This document shows, one piece after another, positions 39,092 to 51,189 of a DNA stretch of 64,000 bases. The notes beneath the pieces were generated by a model. It had not been told where the DNA came from and made no database searches. It saw nothing but the letters and a program-made list of their open reading frames with translations. Source of the stretch: Rhynochetos jubatus (lineage: Eukaryota > Chordata > Aves > Eurypygiformes > Rhynochetidae); contig CM050677.1 of NCBI GenBank assembly GCA_027574665.1, forward strand, positions 496,001-560,000, in the 5' to 3' direction. Numbering within the stretch: the stretch's first letter is position 1; each line of letters opens with the position of its first letter. A program made the translations under genes and the position numbers.

Positions 39092-42000
39092 ATGGCGGAG
39101 AGATGCTCCAGCCACATCAGGGTGGCCTGGGAGGAGGTGGGGGCTCCCCAGGAAAGCAGCTCCCCACCGCAGCCCTATGATGTGACCGTGGTCCAGGTGC
39201 TGCAGATTGGTGAGTGAGGGGCTCCCCGGGGCTGGCAGGGCCGGGGCCAGCGAGCACGACAGGCTCGATGCCGGGATCCCGATTCCTCGGCACGTTGGCA
39301 GCTGGTGTCCCACGGCTGGGGGCACAGCGGGGCCTGAATGGCAGGGGGCTGGGAGCCAGCCCCAGCACTGCCCCCTCCTCAGCCGTCCCAAGCTTAAAGC
39401 TCTTGTCACCGTGGGAAGCCTGTGGACAAAGATGCTGCGTCTGACCAACTCCTCCGTGTTCCTCTCCACGCAGGCGAGACACTGGCAGAGGACAATCCAG
39501 AGTGTCCCCTGCTCCAACCGGGAAGGAAATCGGAGAGCACCTGGCTGCTCTCCCTGCTCGACAGCAGGGAACTGACCGAGGTAACGAGCTCCCCCCTTGC
39601 TAGGTCGCTGTTCCTTGGCACTGGCAGGAGGCTTGTGGCATCGGTGTGTCCCGGTAATGCGGTGACCCGGCCGTGGCACCAGGCAGAGGGTTACCAATCC
39701 ACCCGCTGCTTCGGGCCAGTGGGAAAAGGGCTTGGCTGAGCTGGGAACACCGCTCTCCTGGAACCCCTTCCCGTCCTCGCGCTCCTTCTGCATCACTCCC
39801 TGGGATGCCGGACGGGAGGCTGGTGCTCAGTGACCAGTGCATTTTGGCCAGGCTGTTCTTTCGCTGCTTCGCAATAAGGAGACTGGGTTTCATCCAGGCA
39901 AAGAAAATGCAGGTCCTGCTGCTGGACATCGTGGAGAACCTGAGCAACGCCAACTCGGATGTCAGGATGAAGGTCAGGCTGTGGCTTAGGAACGTGGTGG
40001 GTGACATGGAGAGGAGGGAGGCCGGACCCATCATTCTGCAGCTGGTAGAGAAGCTGCTGCGCCTCTTCGATGAGGTAGGTACACATCACCCACGCTAATG
40101 GCTTTGCTCAGCGTGGGCAGGCAGAGGCTGTGGGCAAAGTCTCCCTGTATTCCTCCTTCCCAGGAGTCCAGCCAGCTGCGGGAGTTCTCCATCAGCCTCT
40201 TTGGAGACATGGTGAGGGTTGTGGAGAAAAACAAGAGGAAGATGAGGAAGAAGGTGCAGAGGGTCCTGCTCCCGCTGTTCCTCCGTATGAACGACCAGGT
40301 GGAGAGCGTGGCCAAGGTGCAGTGAGCAGCGACCAGGGCTGACACCACGCGGGTGGCCTGGCCGTAAGGGGCAAGGGCTGCTGGACATCACTCTGGGGAT
40401 GTGTGTCACCTTGGGGGTCTCACTGCTCCCCCCCTTCCCTCCGCTGCTCCCCCCACCATCTTCCCCCTTCTCCACTGAGGTGGATGGGGAGCTGGGGTCT
40501 GCTGCAGCCCCGCTCTCCCCATTCAGCCCTGCTCCCCCACAGCCCCGAGGAAGGGTCCCTGCAGACCCCCGCACCCTGCCCAGACCTGCCCTGCCTGCTC
40601 TGGAAGGGCTCAGCAGCAGCCCATGGCCATCAAACACACGAGTCCCTACAAGATTCCCGGCTGTGCCTGGGAGTGGAGATCCTGTCCCATCCCTGGGACA
40701 ACCTGTCCCAGCCCTGGCAGCAGCTCGGCAGCCTGGAGGATCTCTGTTCTGCTGGCCGGCAGTGTGAGATACCTGAAGTGCTGGCTGCCCCGTGACCCTG
40801 CCCTGGACACCGACATCAGTTCAGACGTGGATCCCGCTGCCTCTTCCCTAAGGGGCTGGAAATGGCTCGGAGCCTGGCCAAGAAGAGGGGGGTGACAGGT
40901 CTCCTTGCCTGGGCTGCGGTGCCATCTCCCAGCTTCTGCTTCTCTGCAGGCCGCTGGAGACACCCTGCTTGCCTGTGCCAAGTTCCTGCGGTGCAGGGAG
41001 CTGAGCTACGCGGCCGGCACGCATCAGAGCGACTGGATTGCGGAGTGCTTGGTGAGGACGACCCCTAAGGCTGCCCTGGCTGCCCCACATCTCAGTGGGG
41101 AGAGCTGTGCAGCTCCTTGCTCCAGCCCAGAGCCCACAGCCTGAAGCTGCATCCTCCTTCCCTGCCCTCTGTCACGCAGCCCCACAAGGGCTCTTCTCCA
41201 GGGCCCTCTCCCCGTCCTGACACCGGGGTGCAGAGGGAGACCCCAGCCCATCTGGGCCCTGGAAGGGGGACAGAGGGGTCTGGCAATCCCTGGGCTGCTG
41301 GTGGCTCCCTCTGAACCTCAGCCCCACGGGGCTCCTGGCCAGGTGGGAAGGAGGGCACTGGTAGGAGGGGCTGGTCTGGAGGGCTGGGGCGTCTGTTCCA
41401 GCCCCGTGCCCTTGGTCTCTCTCCAGCTACAGCACGGCAGGAGCAGGGTGGAAGGTTTCGTGCTTCAGAGCCTGCCGTACCTGATGGACACTCAGGTCAC
41501 CGTGCGGGAGGCGGCCGTCGCGTTCATCGGTGAGACACTCTGAGAAATGGGGGCTGTGGTGAGGGGTTTAGGCCGCTTATAAGGTCGGTGTCACAAATAC
41601 TGAGGGAAAAGCTGTTATTTGAATGAACTGGTGAGGCGCGTGACACAGCAGAATCGATGGCGAGGTCCACTGTCAACCAAAGACGTAACCAAGGTGTCGA
41701 CACCAAGCTGCACGCGGGAGCTCCCCCAGAGACAGAAATAGGCACCGGGGTGTATAGATCTATTGCTTTGAAGGTACCTGTTAAAATTCCCTCTGGAGCT
41801 GGCTGAAAGTAGTGCCGTGGGATGTCAGTGCCTCTCTCCACGGGCGCAGAGCTGAGCCTCGAGGAGGTTTTTCAGCCCAGGTTGTGTCGACCGTTCCCTG
41901 GTTTCACCGACTGGAGAGTTTGTGCGCTCTGAGGCGCGTCCCACTGCGAGGGAGACGCCGGGCACAGCCGCTGCCGTCCAGGAGAGAAAGACCAATTCTT

Positions 42001-42781
42001 TCACTCTCATCCCGCACCGTAACCAGGCAGCTGCCCCCCGGCACAGCCAGTACGACTCCCCAGCTCAGCACTGCAGGAGGGCTCTGGTAGGAGAAGGGGC
42101 GTGTAAGCCCCAAACTCCCTGCGCCATGGCTGAGGTTTGTTGGGAATCTGTAAGGCCATGGAGCACTCCAGGAGCCGAGAGGGGAAGAAATGCAGCAGCA
42201 GGGTCCCCGGGGACCCTCCGCTGAGGGGAGGAGGGATTTCAGCTCAGCTGCCAGGGCCTGGGGCCGTGCTGGGGGCGTGCTGGGGGCGTGCTGGGGGCGT
42301 GCTGGGGAGCGGAGGTCTGAGCGGAGCTCTGTGCCTAGGGCTTGCCACGCTGCACCTGAGGCACCTGAGCCAGGACAAGCTGTGGGACATCTGCAATGGT
42401 GAGTGGGGGCAGTGCGGGGCTGGGGGGGAGGGGGGGCAGGGGACAGAGCCTGGGCAGGGGGCTGCCATGCCTGGCCCTGCCCCAGGCGCAGAGCAACGTG
42501 TCAGGGGCACACGGGGCCTTGCTGAGCAGCAGCTTCCAGCTGGCTCCTCGCCCACAGAAAGATGGGAGAGGCTGGAATGGTCTGGAGGGAACTCCTGCGG
42601 GTCTCTGCCAGCAGGGGCGCTCCACGTCTGCTCTGCTTCCTCCCTTGCAGCGCTCCTGCCCTTGAGGAAAGACACCCACCCCTCGGTCAGATCCCGGGCG
42701 ACTGACGTCCTCATCTTCCTGACGGAAGAGATGCCAACGTCACGGTGGAGCCTGCCATCGCTGTGGTGCTGGACCTGCTGA
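39092..42781 (+). CDS. MROH-like protein, copy C
   Basis: Exons 39092-39209, 39474-39580, 39838-40074, 40164-40316, 40950-41051, 41427-41529, 42339-42398, 42651-42781. Same phases as copy A. Exon 3 has Ile for Thr near its start (CILARL). The 11-bp VNTR before exon 7 is two units shorter. The same early stop after TEE is present in exon 8. No inactivating change seen relative to copy A. Confidence 0.75.
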
Positions 42782-42973
42782 GCCGTGGGGAGATTCAATC
42801 CTCCTCTCCAAAATGGCCGTATTGGAGTATTTATGCTTTTGAAAGAAAGCTGGAGCAACAAGCCCAGTCCCGTGGTGTCCTTCCCATGGGGACACCCGGA
42901 GTGTGCTGAGCAGACAGTGTCATTCCGGGCCTCTGCCGCCACCTGCTGTTTGCCCTCGTTTTCAAGGCCCAAA

Positions 42974-44750
42974 GCGTCAGCTGTAGCATCTGGCCCATCC
43001 TTCGAAACAAGGGTTTGGACCTTCGAAATAGCCTCTGGGCCCTAAAACTGGGCCTTGGCAAATGGAGGTGAGGCTTTGGACCCCAGAAATAGGGCTTTGC
43101 CCTCTACAAATGAGGCTTTGGACCGTCAGAATCAGACTTCGGGACTTAAAAATGGCACTCTCAGCCCTTAAAAGGAGGTTCTGGACCTTACAAGTAGGGG
43201 CTTGGAACTTAGAAATGGGAATTTAGAACCTAAAAATGATGGCTTGGAGCCCAGAAAGGAGCCTTTCAGTCCCAGAATCAAAGCCATGGGCTCTACAAGT
43301 GAGGCCTGAGACGTAAAAATGAAGCTTTGCGACATCACAATGAGGGTTTGGACACTCAGGATGCACCTTGGACCCCCAAATCAACGGGCTGGATCCTAAA
43401 AATGCCGCTTTGGGGCCTTCAAATGACGCTTTGGCAAATAAAAATGACACTTTGGCCTCCGAAGGTGAGACTTTGCGAACTTCACCTGAGCCTGCGGACC
43501 ATTAAAATGAGGCTTCGGAGCATCAAAGAGGCTCTGGAAGCCAAAGTTCCTCAAAGCTGGGGATCTGAGCCAGCTCAGTGCTCAACGCCTGCGTTATTGG
43601 GCTGAAATCCACATTTTTAGGGTGCCAGCCTGTCGGTTTTGACCCAAGCCTGTTTTTCAGGGACCACAGTCTCATTTTGAGGGCCCAAACCCTGAAGGTG
43701 GAGCTGGTTGCCTGGCAAGCCCAGAAGGGGAGTCCCCGGACCCACGGCAGCCAATCGCACGTGAGGAGGCGGGGGGCAAGGCACGGGATTGTAGGTAACC
43801 AGGCAGGCGATCGGAGGAAAGATGGAATCCCCATTTTTAGGGTACAAACCCTCACGGGTCAGTTCCAAACCCTCTGTTCAGATGCTCGAGACACATCTTG
43901 CACATTGAAAAACTCTAGCTGGATGTACGCAATGCCACATTGGAGCCCGGAAAATGGGGCTTTGAAGCCTAACACTGCAGCTTTGAACCCTAAAAAGGAG
44001 ACTTTGCAAACTGAAACGGAGACTTTGGACCACAAAAATGAGGCTTTGGAGCCAAAAATGAGGGTTTCTGCCACCAAAGTGAGGGTTTAGAGCCTAGAAA
44101 GGCAAGCGTGTGTCCTGGAAAATAGCTCTTGTTAATAAAAGCTGCGTTTGGACCCTGCAGATACGGCTTTGGATTCCAGAAATAAGGCTTTGGGCCTTCA
44201 AAATCAGACTTTGTGCCTTAAAACGGAAGACCTGGGCCATTGAAATGAGTCTTTGGACTACAACAGGGGGGTTTGAAGCTCATAAATGAAGGCTTGTACC
44301 CTAAACATGAGGCTTTGGGGCTGGAAAACGGACACTCCAGATGTGGCTTGAACACCGTGGACACTGAAACGAGGCTCTGGTACTCAAAAGTGAAACTCTG
44401 GCCCATAAAAATGTGGGTTTGGGCCCTAAAAATGAGGCTTTGGATGCTAAGCTGAGGGTTTGGACCGTAAAAGGAGGCTTTGGGCCTTAATAGGAGCATT
44501 TGGACGATACCATGAGGGGTTGGATGCTAAACATGAGGGTTTGGGCCCTGAACAGAAGAGACCTTGAGCTCCGAAATCAGGTTTGGACCTTCAAAGGGAC
44601 ACTTCAGACCCTGCAACTCAGCGTACAGGCCTAGAACCTAAAAATGAGTCTTTCTACCCTTGAAGAGGGGTTAAAGCCCTACAAATGAGTCCCCAGAGCC
44701 TGAAACTCCAGCTGGGGGCCCTCAAAGAGGGGGTTGGACCGCCCAAAGGT
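42974..44750 (+). repeat. 21-bp minisatellite (unit C)
   Basis: Collinear with 11332-13110, including the polarity-switched segment at 43596-43881. Confidence 0.85.
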
Positions 44751-45135
44751 GGTTTTCAACCCCAGCAAAAGCTCTGGGCTCAGCACTGATCCAGGTGGAT
44801 GGAGAACGCTGGTGGGGGGATGTGAGGGGGGTGAGGTTCTGCTCCTTCTGCAGCACTGGTTGGTTTTGACGGAAGTTACTGGAGTTAATGAAGGAACTTC
44901 CATTTCATTTTCCCCTCACAGAGGGGCAGGTGGTGCGGGGGGAGGTGTGACACCTCCGGCGGCCAATCCGAGAGAGCACCGCCTCAGGTGGAGGGCGGGC
45001 ACTGCAGCACAGCAGCCTGAGCAGCTGTGGGCCAATCAGAGGCAGCATCACCTCAGAGGAGGGTCCAGAGTGCCAGCCCAGGCAACCAGTCACCGGCTGG
45101 GGCCTCAGGCGAGGGGCGGGCCCTGCACCACCCCC

Positions 45136-45141
45136 CCCACT
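45136..45141. other. Target-site duplication CCCACT, class II provirus copy 2
   Basis: Repeated at 51456-51461; the same base position within the unit as copy 1. Confidence 0.95.
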
Positions 45142-45407
45142 TGTGGGTAGTTAGGATCTGGCGGCCGGAAGATTACGTGCTGTACGGAAAGACAGGGACC
45201 CTCCCCTGATAGCCAGTAGCGTGTAGTTTGCAATGTAAACAGACGGAAGTGACGTGACAAACCTAAGCCATATAACGCGGTGTTACACATCAATAAACGC
45301 CATTTGCCGTCCACCACATTGGTGTCTGTGAGCAGATGGCCCGAGCGGCCCGGGGGGGGTCGCCGTGCCGTTCCTGAACCAGGTCGCCACGCCTTGCGAA
45401 GGCAACA
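45142..45407 (+). repeat. 5' LTR, class II provirus copy 2
   Basis: 266 bp, same as copy 1 LTRs by eye. The tRNA-Phe-type primer site follows at 45410-45427. Confidence 0.93.
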
Positions 45408-45409
45408 AG

Positions 45410-45427
45410 TGGTGCCGAAACCCGGGA
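45410..45427 (+). other. Primer-binding site, tRNA-Phe type, copy 2
   Basis: TGGTGCCGAAACCCGGGA, two bases past the LTR, as in copy 1. Confidence 0.85.
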
Positions 45428-45510
45428 AAACTCACCTGGATTCGGGTGAACGGCGGCCGGAGCGGCTGGACCAGCCCGGCGGGGAGGACGCTCCCGGACC
45501 AACAAGGAGG

Positions 45511-47706
45511 ATGGAAGCCCTTGTGAAGGTCGTATCGTTATTACATAAGCAGTGGGGTATTGATTGTAAACCTAAAGATTTTACTCTCGCAGTTGCGAGG
45601 CTTTTAAAAATTGGGGTTATTGACCAGCCAGTGGATATTTTCCACCCTGAGGTGTGGGATAAATGCACTAAAGCGTTAGCCGAGGAGACGATGTCCTCGG
45701 GCTGTGGGAAAAACCTTAAGTCGTGGGGGAGAGTCGTACAGGCCCTGCAGAAGACCCTACAAGAACAGGAGACCTGGAGGGTGGCAAAAGACTGTTTGTT
45801 GGCCGCCCCGAAAACGGCAGTCGGGGCAGCCACACAGACTTTGCACCCCCCAGACGATAATGATTCTGCTGAGCCTAAAGACCGGCAAGAGGGCGACACA
45901 TCCCCTCAACTCCCGAACCCCGACCCGCCTACGGAAGCGCAGAAACAAGCTAAATCTTTCTGGGGTGGGCTAGCCGAGGAAGCCAGGGGCGCGGCGGAGA
46001 GACCAGAGTCGCAGGAGGGTTGGGTTAAACCGCCGCCCTATACGCCCCAAAATGGCGCCGGACAGAAAGAAGAAGGGCGGGGCGAAGATGCCTGTGGTGG
46101 AGATAAGGAGGAAGCGTTAGCACTAACAAGCGCGCGAGAACAAGAAAGGGAGGAGAATGGGAGAGAGAAAGAGGGCGGGGGCGATAGGGGGAAGGAGGGG
46201 AGCGTGATCGAAGGGCGGAAAGCCAATCACAGCGGCCATCTGGAGAAACGCCCCAGTAGGGCGAACACCCCGCCGCGCAGAGGGCGGGGCGACACAGGAA
46301 GGAGGGCCGAGTCAAGAGGGAGGGAACGACCCGCCCACAGAAGAAGCGGGCGGGGCCGGGTCCCAACAAAAAGGTACGGAAAACCGGAAGTACCCGGTCA
46401 GTCGAGCTCCGGCTCTGAGTCAGACACTAGCTGGGACGAGCGGCTCGCAACCGATTCAAACTCAGAGGAGGAGGAAATGAGACTAGATACATTCAAAAGT
46501 CAAAATACTCCCATCCAAAATAAAAAGGGACCCCGAGAGGAAAATATTCCTCTCACTGATTGGAGGAAAATAAAAATTGCGTGTGCCGATTGGGCCCCAT
46601 CAGCCACGCTAGCGTTCCCGGTCCGGGTGACAGACAGGGGACAGAGGGTCCACTCGCCAATAAACCCTAAGGATATACAAGCGATTGTTAAGGCAATTGC
46701 AGATAAAGGGCTTAATTCTGCCATGGTCTGCACCCTCATAGATGGTATTTTTGGGGGAGACGATCTACTCCCGTTTGATATAAAACAAATGTGTAGATTG
46801 ATCTTTGATGGGGCAGGAATGATTGTTTTTAAACAAGAATGGGAGGACAACTGCGTGAGGCAACTAGCCCAAGTAACTGGGGCGGATCACCCGCTATATG
46901 GGTCCGGCGTGCAGCGGCTGACGGGTACAGACCCAACAATGATTACCCCCCAGGCGCAGGCCCAGGGCCTGGGGGCCTATGAAATTGTGACAACTACTCG
47001 CGCGGCTAGAGAAGCTATTCGCACCGCTTCTAGAGTTATTGTCAAGCCATCACCATGGTCCACAATTAAGCAAAATGAAAGCGAGAGCTTTACGCAGTTT
47101 GTGGATCGCCTTCAAGCAGCGGTCGACTCCTCGACCCTGCCCGCGGAAGCGAAAGGCCCGGTCGTTGCAGATTGTTTACGCCAGCAGTGTAATTCGGCAA
47201 CCAAAGAAATCCTGCGATCACTGCCAGCAGGGTCAAGTATCGCAGCCATGATCAAGCATGTCGCAAAGGAAGAGCATTTAGCCCCAATTCAGGTAGCTGT
47301 TCGCACCGCAATAGCTAATGTGATGGTATGTTTTAAATGTGGTCAGGCAGGCCACATAGTGGCAAACTGCCCTTACTTTGGGGACCCACCCACAGTGCCC
47401 CCCCCGCGTCAAAATCGACCGAGGGGACCGTGTTGGGCCTGTGGAAAGAAAGGACATTTCGCTAAAGAATGCAAATTTAAAAACCAGGGAAACGTATGGG
47501 GGAGGGGGCACCCGGGCCGCGCACAGCCCTCTCCCGCTTGGGACATAAGGCGGCCCAGTTATGCCAACCCCAGATGGAACCTACTGCCCCCTCGAGAACC
47601 AACCAATTTTATGACTCCACCAACGAACCATCCAAACCAGTCCCTACCTCAGGAGCAGCAACAACCAGCTCCTGGGGACGAGACCTTAGGGTGGCCCTGG
47701 CAGTAA
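45511..47706 (+). CDS. gag: Gag polyprotein, class II provirus copy 2
   Basis: 731 aa, intact. Differs from copy 1 by at least three residues: Ile to Thr and Leu to Ser in capsid, His to Arg between the zinc knuckles. PPPY, major-homology motif and both CCHC knuckles are unchanged. Confidence 0.92.
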   Translation: MEALVKVVSLLHKQWGIDCKPKDFTLAVARLLKIGVIDQPVDIFHPEVWDKCTKALAEETMSSGCGKNLKSWGRVVQALQKTLQEQETWRVAKDCLLAAPKTAVGAATQTLHPPDDNDSAEPKDRQEGDTSPQLPNPDPPTEAQKQAKSFWGGLAEEARGAAERPESQEGWVKPPPYTPQNGAGQKEEGRGEDACGGDKEEALALTSAREQEREENGREKEGGGDRGKEGSVIEGRKANHSGHLEKRPSRANTPPRRGRGDTGRRAESRGRERPAHRRSGRGRVPTKRYGKPEVPGQSSSGSESDTSWDERLATDSNSEEEEMRLDTFKSQNTPIQNKKGPREENIPLTDWRKIKIACADWAPSATLAFPVRVTDRGQRVHSPINPKDIQAIVKAIADKGLNSAMVCTLIDGIFGGDDLLPFDIKQMCRLIFDGAGMIVFKQEWEDNCVRQLAQVTGADHPLYGSGVQRLTGTDPTMITPQAQAQGLGAYEIVTTTRAAREAIRTASRVIVKPSPWSTIKQNESESFTQFVDRLQAAVDSSTLPAEAKGPVVADCLRQQCNSATKEILRSLPAGSSIAAMIKHVAKEEHLAPIQVAVRTAIANVMVCFKCGQAGHIVANCPYFGDPPTVPPPRQNRPRGPCWACGKKGHFAKECKFKNQGNVWGRGHPGRAQPSPAWDIRRPSYANPRWNLLPPREPTNFMTPPTNHPNQSLPQEQQQPAPGDETLGWPWQ
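47487..47493 (+). promoter_or_regulatory. gag-pro -1 frameshift site GGGAAAC, copy 2
   Basis: Same phase and surroundings as copy 1. Confidence 0.85.
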
Positions 47707-48053
47707 AATGCGATAGTCCACCAGTTGTATGGGGGATTTGTTCCCTCTATAATACCTTAAATGACACTACTATTAGTATCCCCTTTTTGATTGACACCGG
47801 AGCAGATGTTACAGTTATCCCTGAAACGAATTGGCCCCCCCTTTGGAAATTGGAAAACGCCCCCATGGTAGGTGGAGTCGGAGGACTAACCCGAGCTCGG
47901 AAGAGTACTCAATTGGTAGCAATAACGCTTCACACTGAAAAGGGACCAGAAAAAACCATTACCCTCTTTCCATATGTCATGTCAGGAACCCCACCCCTAT
48001 TGGGAAGGGACGCTCTATCCCTTTTGAAAGCCAGGGTGACAAATTTATCATGA
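47493..48053 (+). CDS. pro: Protease (pro), class II provirus copy 2
   Basis: Open, with DTGAD and LLGRDAL. One residue differs from copy 1 (His to Leu in the NWPP-WK region). Confidence 0.9.
   Translation, partial: RMGEGAPGPRTALSRLGHKAAQLCQPQMEPTAPSRTNQFYDSTNEPSKPVPTSGAATTSSWGRDLRVALAVKCDSPPVVWGICSLYNTLNDTTISIPFLIDTGADVTVIPETNWPPLWKLENAPMVGGVGGLTRARKSTQLVAITLHTEKGPEKTITLFPYVMSGTPPLLGRDALSLLKARVTNLS
48041..48047 (+). promoter_or_regulatory. pro-pol -1 frameshift site AAATTTA, copy 2
   Basis: Same phase as copy 1, six bases before the pro stop. Confidence 0.85.
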
Positions 48054-50650
48054 GGGCCACTGCCGCACACCCACTTCCACCTATTAAACTCACGTGGAAA
48101 TCGTCCGACCCGGTGTGGGTCGAGCAGTGGCCCCTATCAAAGCCTCGAATGGACGCTCTTCTTGAGCTAGTCGACCGTGAACTACAGCGAGGTCATATAG
48201 AGCCTTCCACTAGCCCGTGGAACACACCAGTTTTTGTAATACCCAAACGAACCAACGAAGGGTTTCGTCTCCTTCATGACCTGCGTGAAGTAAATAAGAT
48301 AATTCAACCAATGGGTCCCGTTCAAACACTGCTGCCCATAAACTCCATGATACCAGAAGGGCAACCGTGTGCCGTCCTTGATATTAAAGACTGTTTCTTT
48401 TCAATACCATTACATGAGGAAGACAAGGACCGGTTTGCTTTTTCTGTCATGTTCCCAAACAGCCACCGCCCCAACCTACGCTTCCAGTGGAAAGTGTTGC
48501 CTCAAGGAATGATCAACTCGCCTACCATCTGTCAGATTATAGTAGATCGGGCGTTAGCGCCAGTTCGGCGCAGTAATCCAGCTGCGACTATCATTCAATA
48601 TATGGATGACATCTTGATCGCCGCACTGTCAGAAAGTCAGGTAGACCAGCTGGTATCAACAGTTACGGAAACATTAAAAACAAACGGGTTCGAGATCGCG
48701 AGCACAAAAGTTAAAAGGGGACCATGTGTAACCTTTTTGGGAGTGGGGATCACAAGTTCTTACGTAACCCCTCCGCAAATAACAATCCGTCGGAACATCA
48801 AAACACTCCATGATATGCAACAATTAGTAGGCTCCTTGCAATGGCTCCGCAATATTGTCCTGATCCCTCCCAAAATCATGGCCCCGCTGTACGATCTTCT
48901 GAAAGGAAAGAACCCATGGGAACAAAAAACCCTAACAACAGAAGCAATAAACTCTCTTGACTTTATCGAGCAACAGGTATCGTCAAGTACGCTAGCCCGG
49001 TGGAACCCAGGTGTACCACTTGACCTGTACGTACATTTCACGGAGGGAGGGGGAGTAGGGGCACTAGCCCAAGGGCCCCCTGAAAAAGCTCAACCAGTAC
49101 AATGGATAGTCCTGGGAAAATCGTCACGTGCATTCTCTCCAGGAGTCGAGTGCCTCGGTAATCTCATTATGAAAGGCAGAAAACTTGCCCTTAGGCACCT
49201 AGGCATTGAACCCGCCAGAATATACCTGCCCTTCCGCAAACAGCTCCCAAAGCAATCAGTGGTGATGTCAGAGTATTTAGCTATAGCTCTTGTTGGGTTT
49301 GGCGGAGAAGTCCAGTATGCAGCAAAGCCTCCTTGGACTCAAATGCTGGCCATCGTCGACATCGACCTCCCACGGAAGGTCATGGACCGGCCCCAACAGG
49401 GACCAACGGTCTTTACAGACGCATCCTCAACGACCTCAACCGCGGCGGTGGTATGGCAATCTGGAGAAAAATGGCACTGCATTAAAATGACCGATTGTGC
49501 GCTTTCAGTCCAGCAGCTAGAAGCAATGGCTGTAGTACTGGCGTGTGGGTTGTTCCCAGGGGAACACCTCAACATAGTGACTGATTCGATATTCGTGGCC
49601 AAGCTTTGCTTGGCCATGGCGGGGCCCGGTGTGTCAGCATCTGCAACAGCCCTAATGTTGGAAGAAGCACTTTTTGCTCGAAAGGGCACCATATCGGTCA
49701 TCCATGTCAACAGCCACAACCCAATCAAAGGGTTTTTCCAAACCGGCAACGACAAGGCAGACGCCGCTGCAAAAGGACTGTGGACGTTAAGAGATGCTCG
49801 TCAGCTACATGAGTCTCTCCACATCGGAGCTAAAGCGCTAGCAAAGAAATGCGAGATCTCAATTACTGACGCAAAACACATAGTAGCCACATGTCCCCAC
49901 TGTCAGAAAACACCATTGTGGTCTAGCGGAGTCAACCCCAGAGGTCTTAAGGCCTCCGAGGTGTGGCAAACAGATTTCACGCTCTGTCAATTGCTGAAAC
50001 CTCGAGCGTGGCTAGCGGTGACCGTAGACACATACAGTGGAGTGATCGTAGCCACACAACACCTTAAGGCCGACTCGAAAGCGACCATCCAACATTGGCT
50101 GACGGCCATGGCGTGGCTTGGCATCCCCAATCAGATTAAAACAGATAATGGCCCAAGTTTCGTCTCTAGATCTGTCCAGGCATTTACATTGAAATGGGGT
50201 ATCACCCTAACACACGGCATCCCGTATAATAGCACTGGACAAGCTATAGTCGAACGGGCGAACCAAACCCTGAAAGCTAAATTAGAGGTGTTAGCAAAAA
50301 CAGAAGGTTTTACCAATGCTGTTCCCCCAAAAGACCAAGCACGCCTGCTAGCGACTGCTCTGTTAGCACTGAATCAATTCCCTAGGGGGGAAGAGGTGAA
50401 TAGCCCCACCCAGAAACATTGGGCTACTCGAGCGCTAGAAGAGGGCCCGCTGGTCATAATTAGAAACGAGCTAGGGGAATGGGAACAAGGGTGGAGGCTA
50501 GTTCTTACAGGACGAGGGTACGCTGCGGTTAAAAAAGATGGAAAAGTTAAGTGGTGTCCGCTTAAATCGATCAAACCAAATCTTCAGAATGAAACTAACA
50601 AAAATTGTGAGTTTTTATCCACAGAACCGGTTTATCAGACGCCCTTATAA
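48047..50650 (+). CDS. pol: Pol (RT, RNase H, integrase), class II provirus copy 2
   Basis: Open over its full length, all motifs of copy 1 kept. Two residue differences seen: Thr to Ala in the RNase H region and Val to Ile in the integrase core, neither at a catalytic position. Confidence 0.93.
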   Translation: MMRATAAHPLPPIKLTWKSSDPVWVEQWPLSKPRMDALLELVDRELQRGHIEPSTSPWNTPVFVIPKRTNEGFRLLHDLREVNKIIQPMGPVQTLLPINSMIPEGQPCAVLDIKDCFFSIPLHEEDKDRFAFSVMFPNSHRPNLRFQWKVLPQGMINSPTICQIIVDRALAPVRRSNPAATIIQYMDDILIAALSESQVDQLVSTVTETLKTNGFEIASTKVKRGPCVTFLGVGITSSYVTPPQITIRRNIKTLHDMQQLVGSLQWLRNIVLIPPKIMAPLYDLLKGKNPWEQKTLTTEAINSLDFIEQQVSSSTLARWNPGVPLDLYVHFTEGGGVGALAQGPPEKAQPVQWIVLGKSSRAFSPGVECLGNLIMKGRKLALRHLGIEPARIYLPFRKQLPKQSVVMSEYLAIALVGFGGEVQYAAKPPWTQMLAIVDIDLPRKVMDRPQQGPTVFTDASSTTSTAAVVWQSGEKWHCIKMTDCALSVQQLEAMAVVLACGLFPGEHLNIVTDSIFVAKLCLAMAGPGVSASATALMLEEALFARKGTISVIHVNSHNPIKGFFQTGNDKADAAAKGLWTLRDARQLHESLHIGAKALAKKCEISITDAKHIVATCPHCQKTPLWSSGVNPRGLKASEVWQTDFTLCQLLKPRAWLAVTVDTYSGVIVATQHLKADSKATIQHWLTAMAWLGIPNQIKTDNGPSFVSRSVQAFTLKWGITLTHGIPYNSTGQAIVERANQTLKAKLEVLAKTEGFTNAVPPKDQARLLATALLALNQFPRGEEVNSPTQKHWATRALEEGPLVIIRNELGEWEQGWRLVLTGRGYAAVKKDGKVKWCPLKSIKPNLQNETNKNCEFLSTEPVYQTPL

Positions 50651-50954
50651 CCCGTACGCACTGGTAGCAGGAGAAGACTGCAAGTCAACAAGCATCCTGT
50701 CCACACCTGAAAGTGCGAGAAGGATTGGAGAAGCGAAAAAAGAAGAACGAGAAGCACAACAAAACTGGTTTGCATCATGGTTTAACCATTCACCATGGCT
50801 GACCTCCCTGATATCTACCCTGATAGGGCCAATTATAATAATTGTAATAGCACTGATTTTTGGACCCTGTGTATTGAATAAGTTCATGTCATTTGTTAAA
50901 AGCCGGCTAGAAACAGTTAATATCATGATGATAGAATACCGACAATTGCTATAA
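50589..50954 (+). CDS. env: Env remnant: TM anchor, copy 2
   Basis: Same 121-codon reduced frame as in copy 1, so the internal deletion predates the duplication. Only silent or near-silent changes were seen. Confidence 0.75.
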   Translation: MKLTKIVSFYPQNRFIRRPYNPYALVAGEDCKSTSILSTPESARRIGEAKKEEREAQQNWFASWFNHSPWLTSLISTLIGPIIIIVIALIFGPCVLNKFMSFVKSRLETVNIMMIEYRQLL

Positions 50955-51175
50955 AAATGTTCTTGTTCAGAATTGTTTAGCTATCTCCAGTCATACCCTG
51001 TTATTCCCAGTAACACCCCTGTTGCCTCTCACCTAGCGTGCCTTATATTTTTTATTCAAGTTCATGATATGTGTCAAAATTGTTGTAAAGCATAGCTTAA
51101 GAACGGGATACAATTCCAAGATTGCGATATACGTATTTTCGAGATTGTTACATTTTAGCCAATTTACTTACGCAT

Positions 51176-51189
51176 AGGGAGGGGGGAAA
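51176..51189 (+). other. Polypurine tract, class II provirus copy 2
   Basis: AGGGAGGGGGGAAA directly before the 3' LTR. Confidence 0.85.
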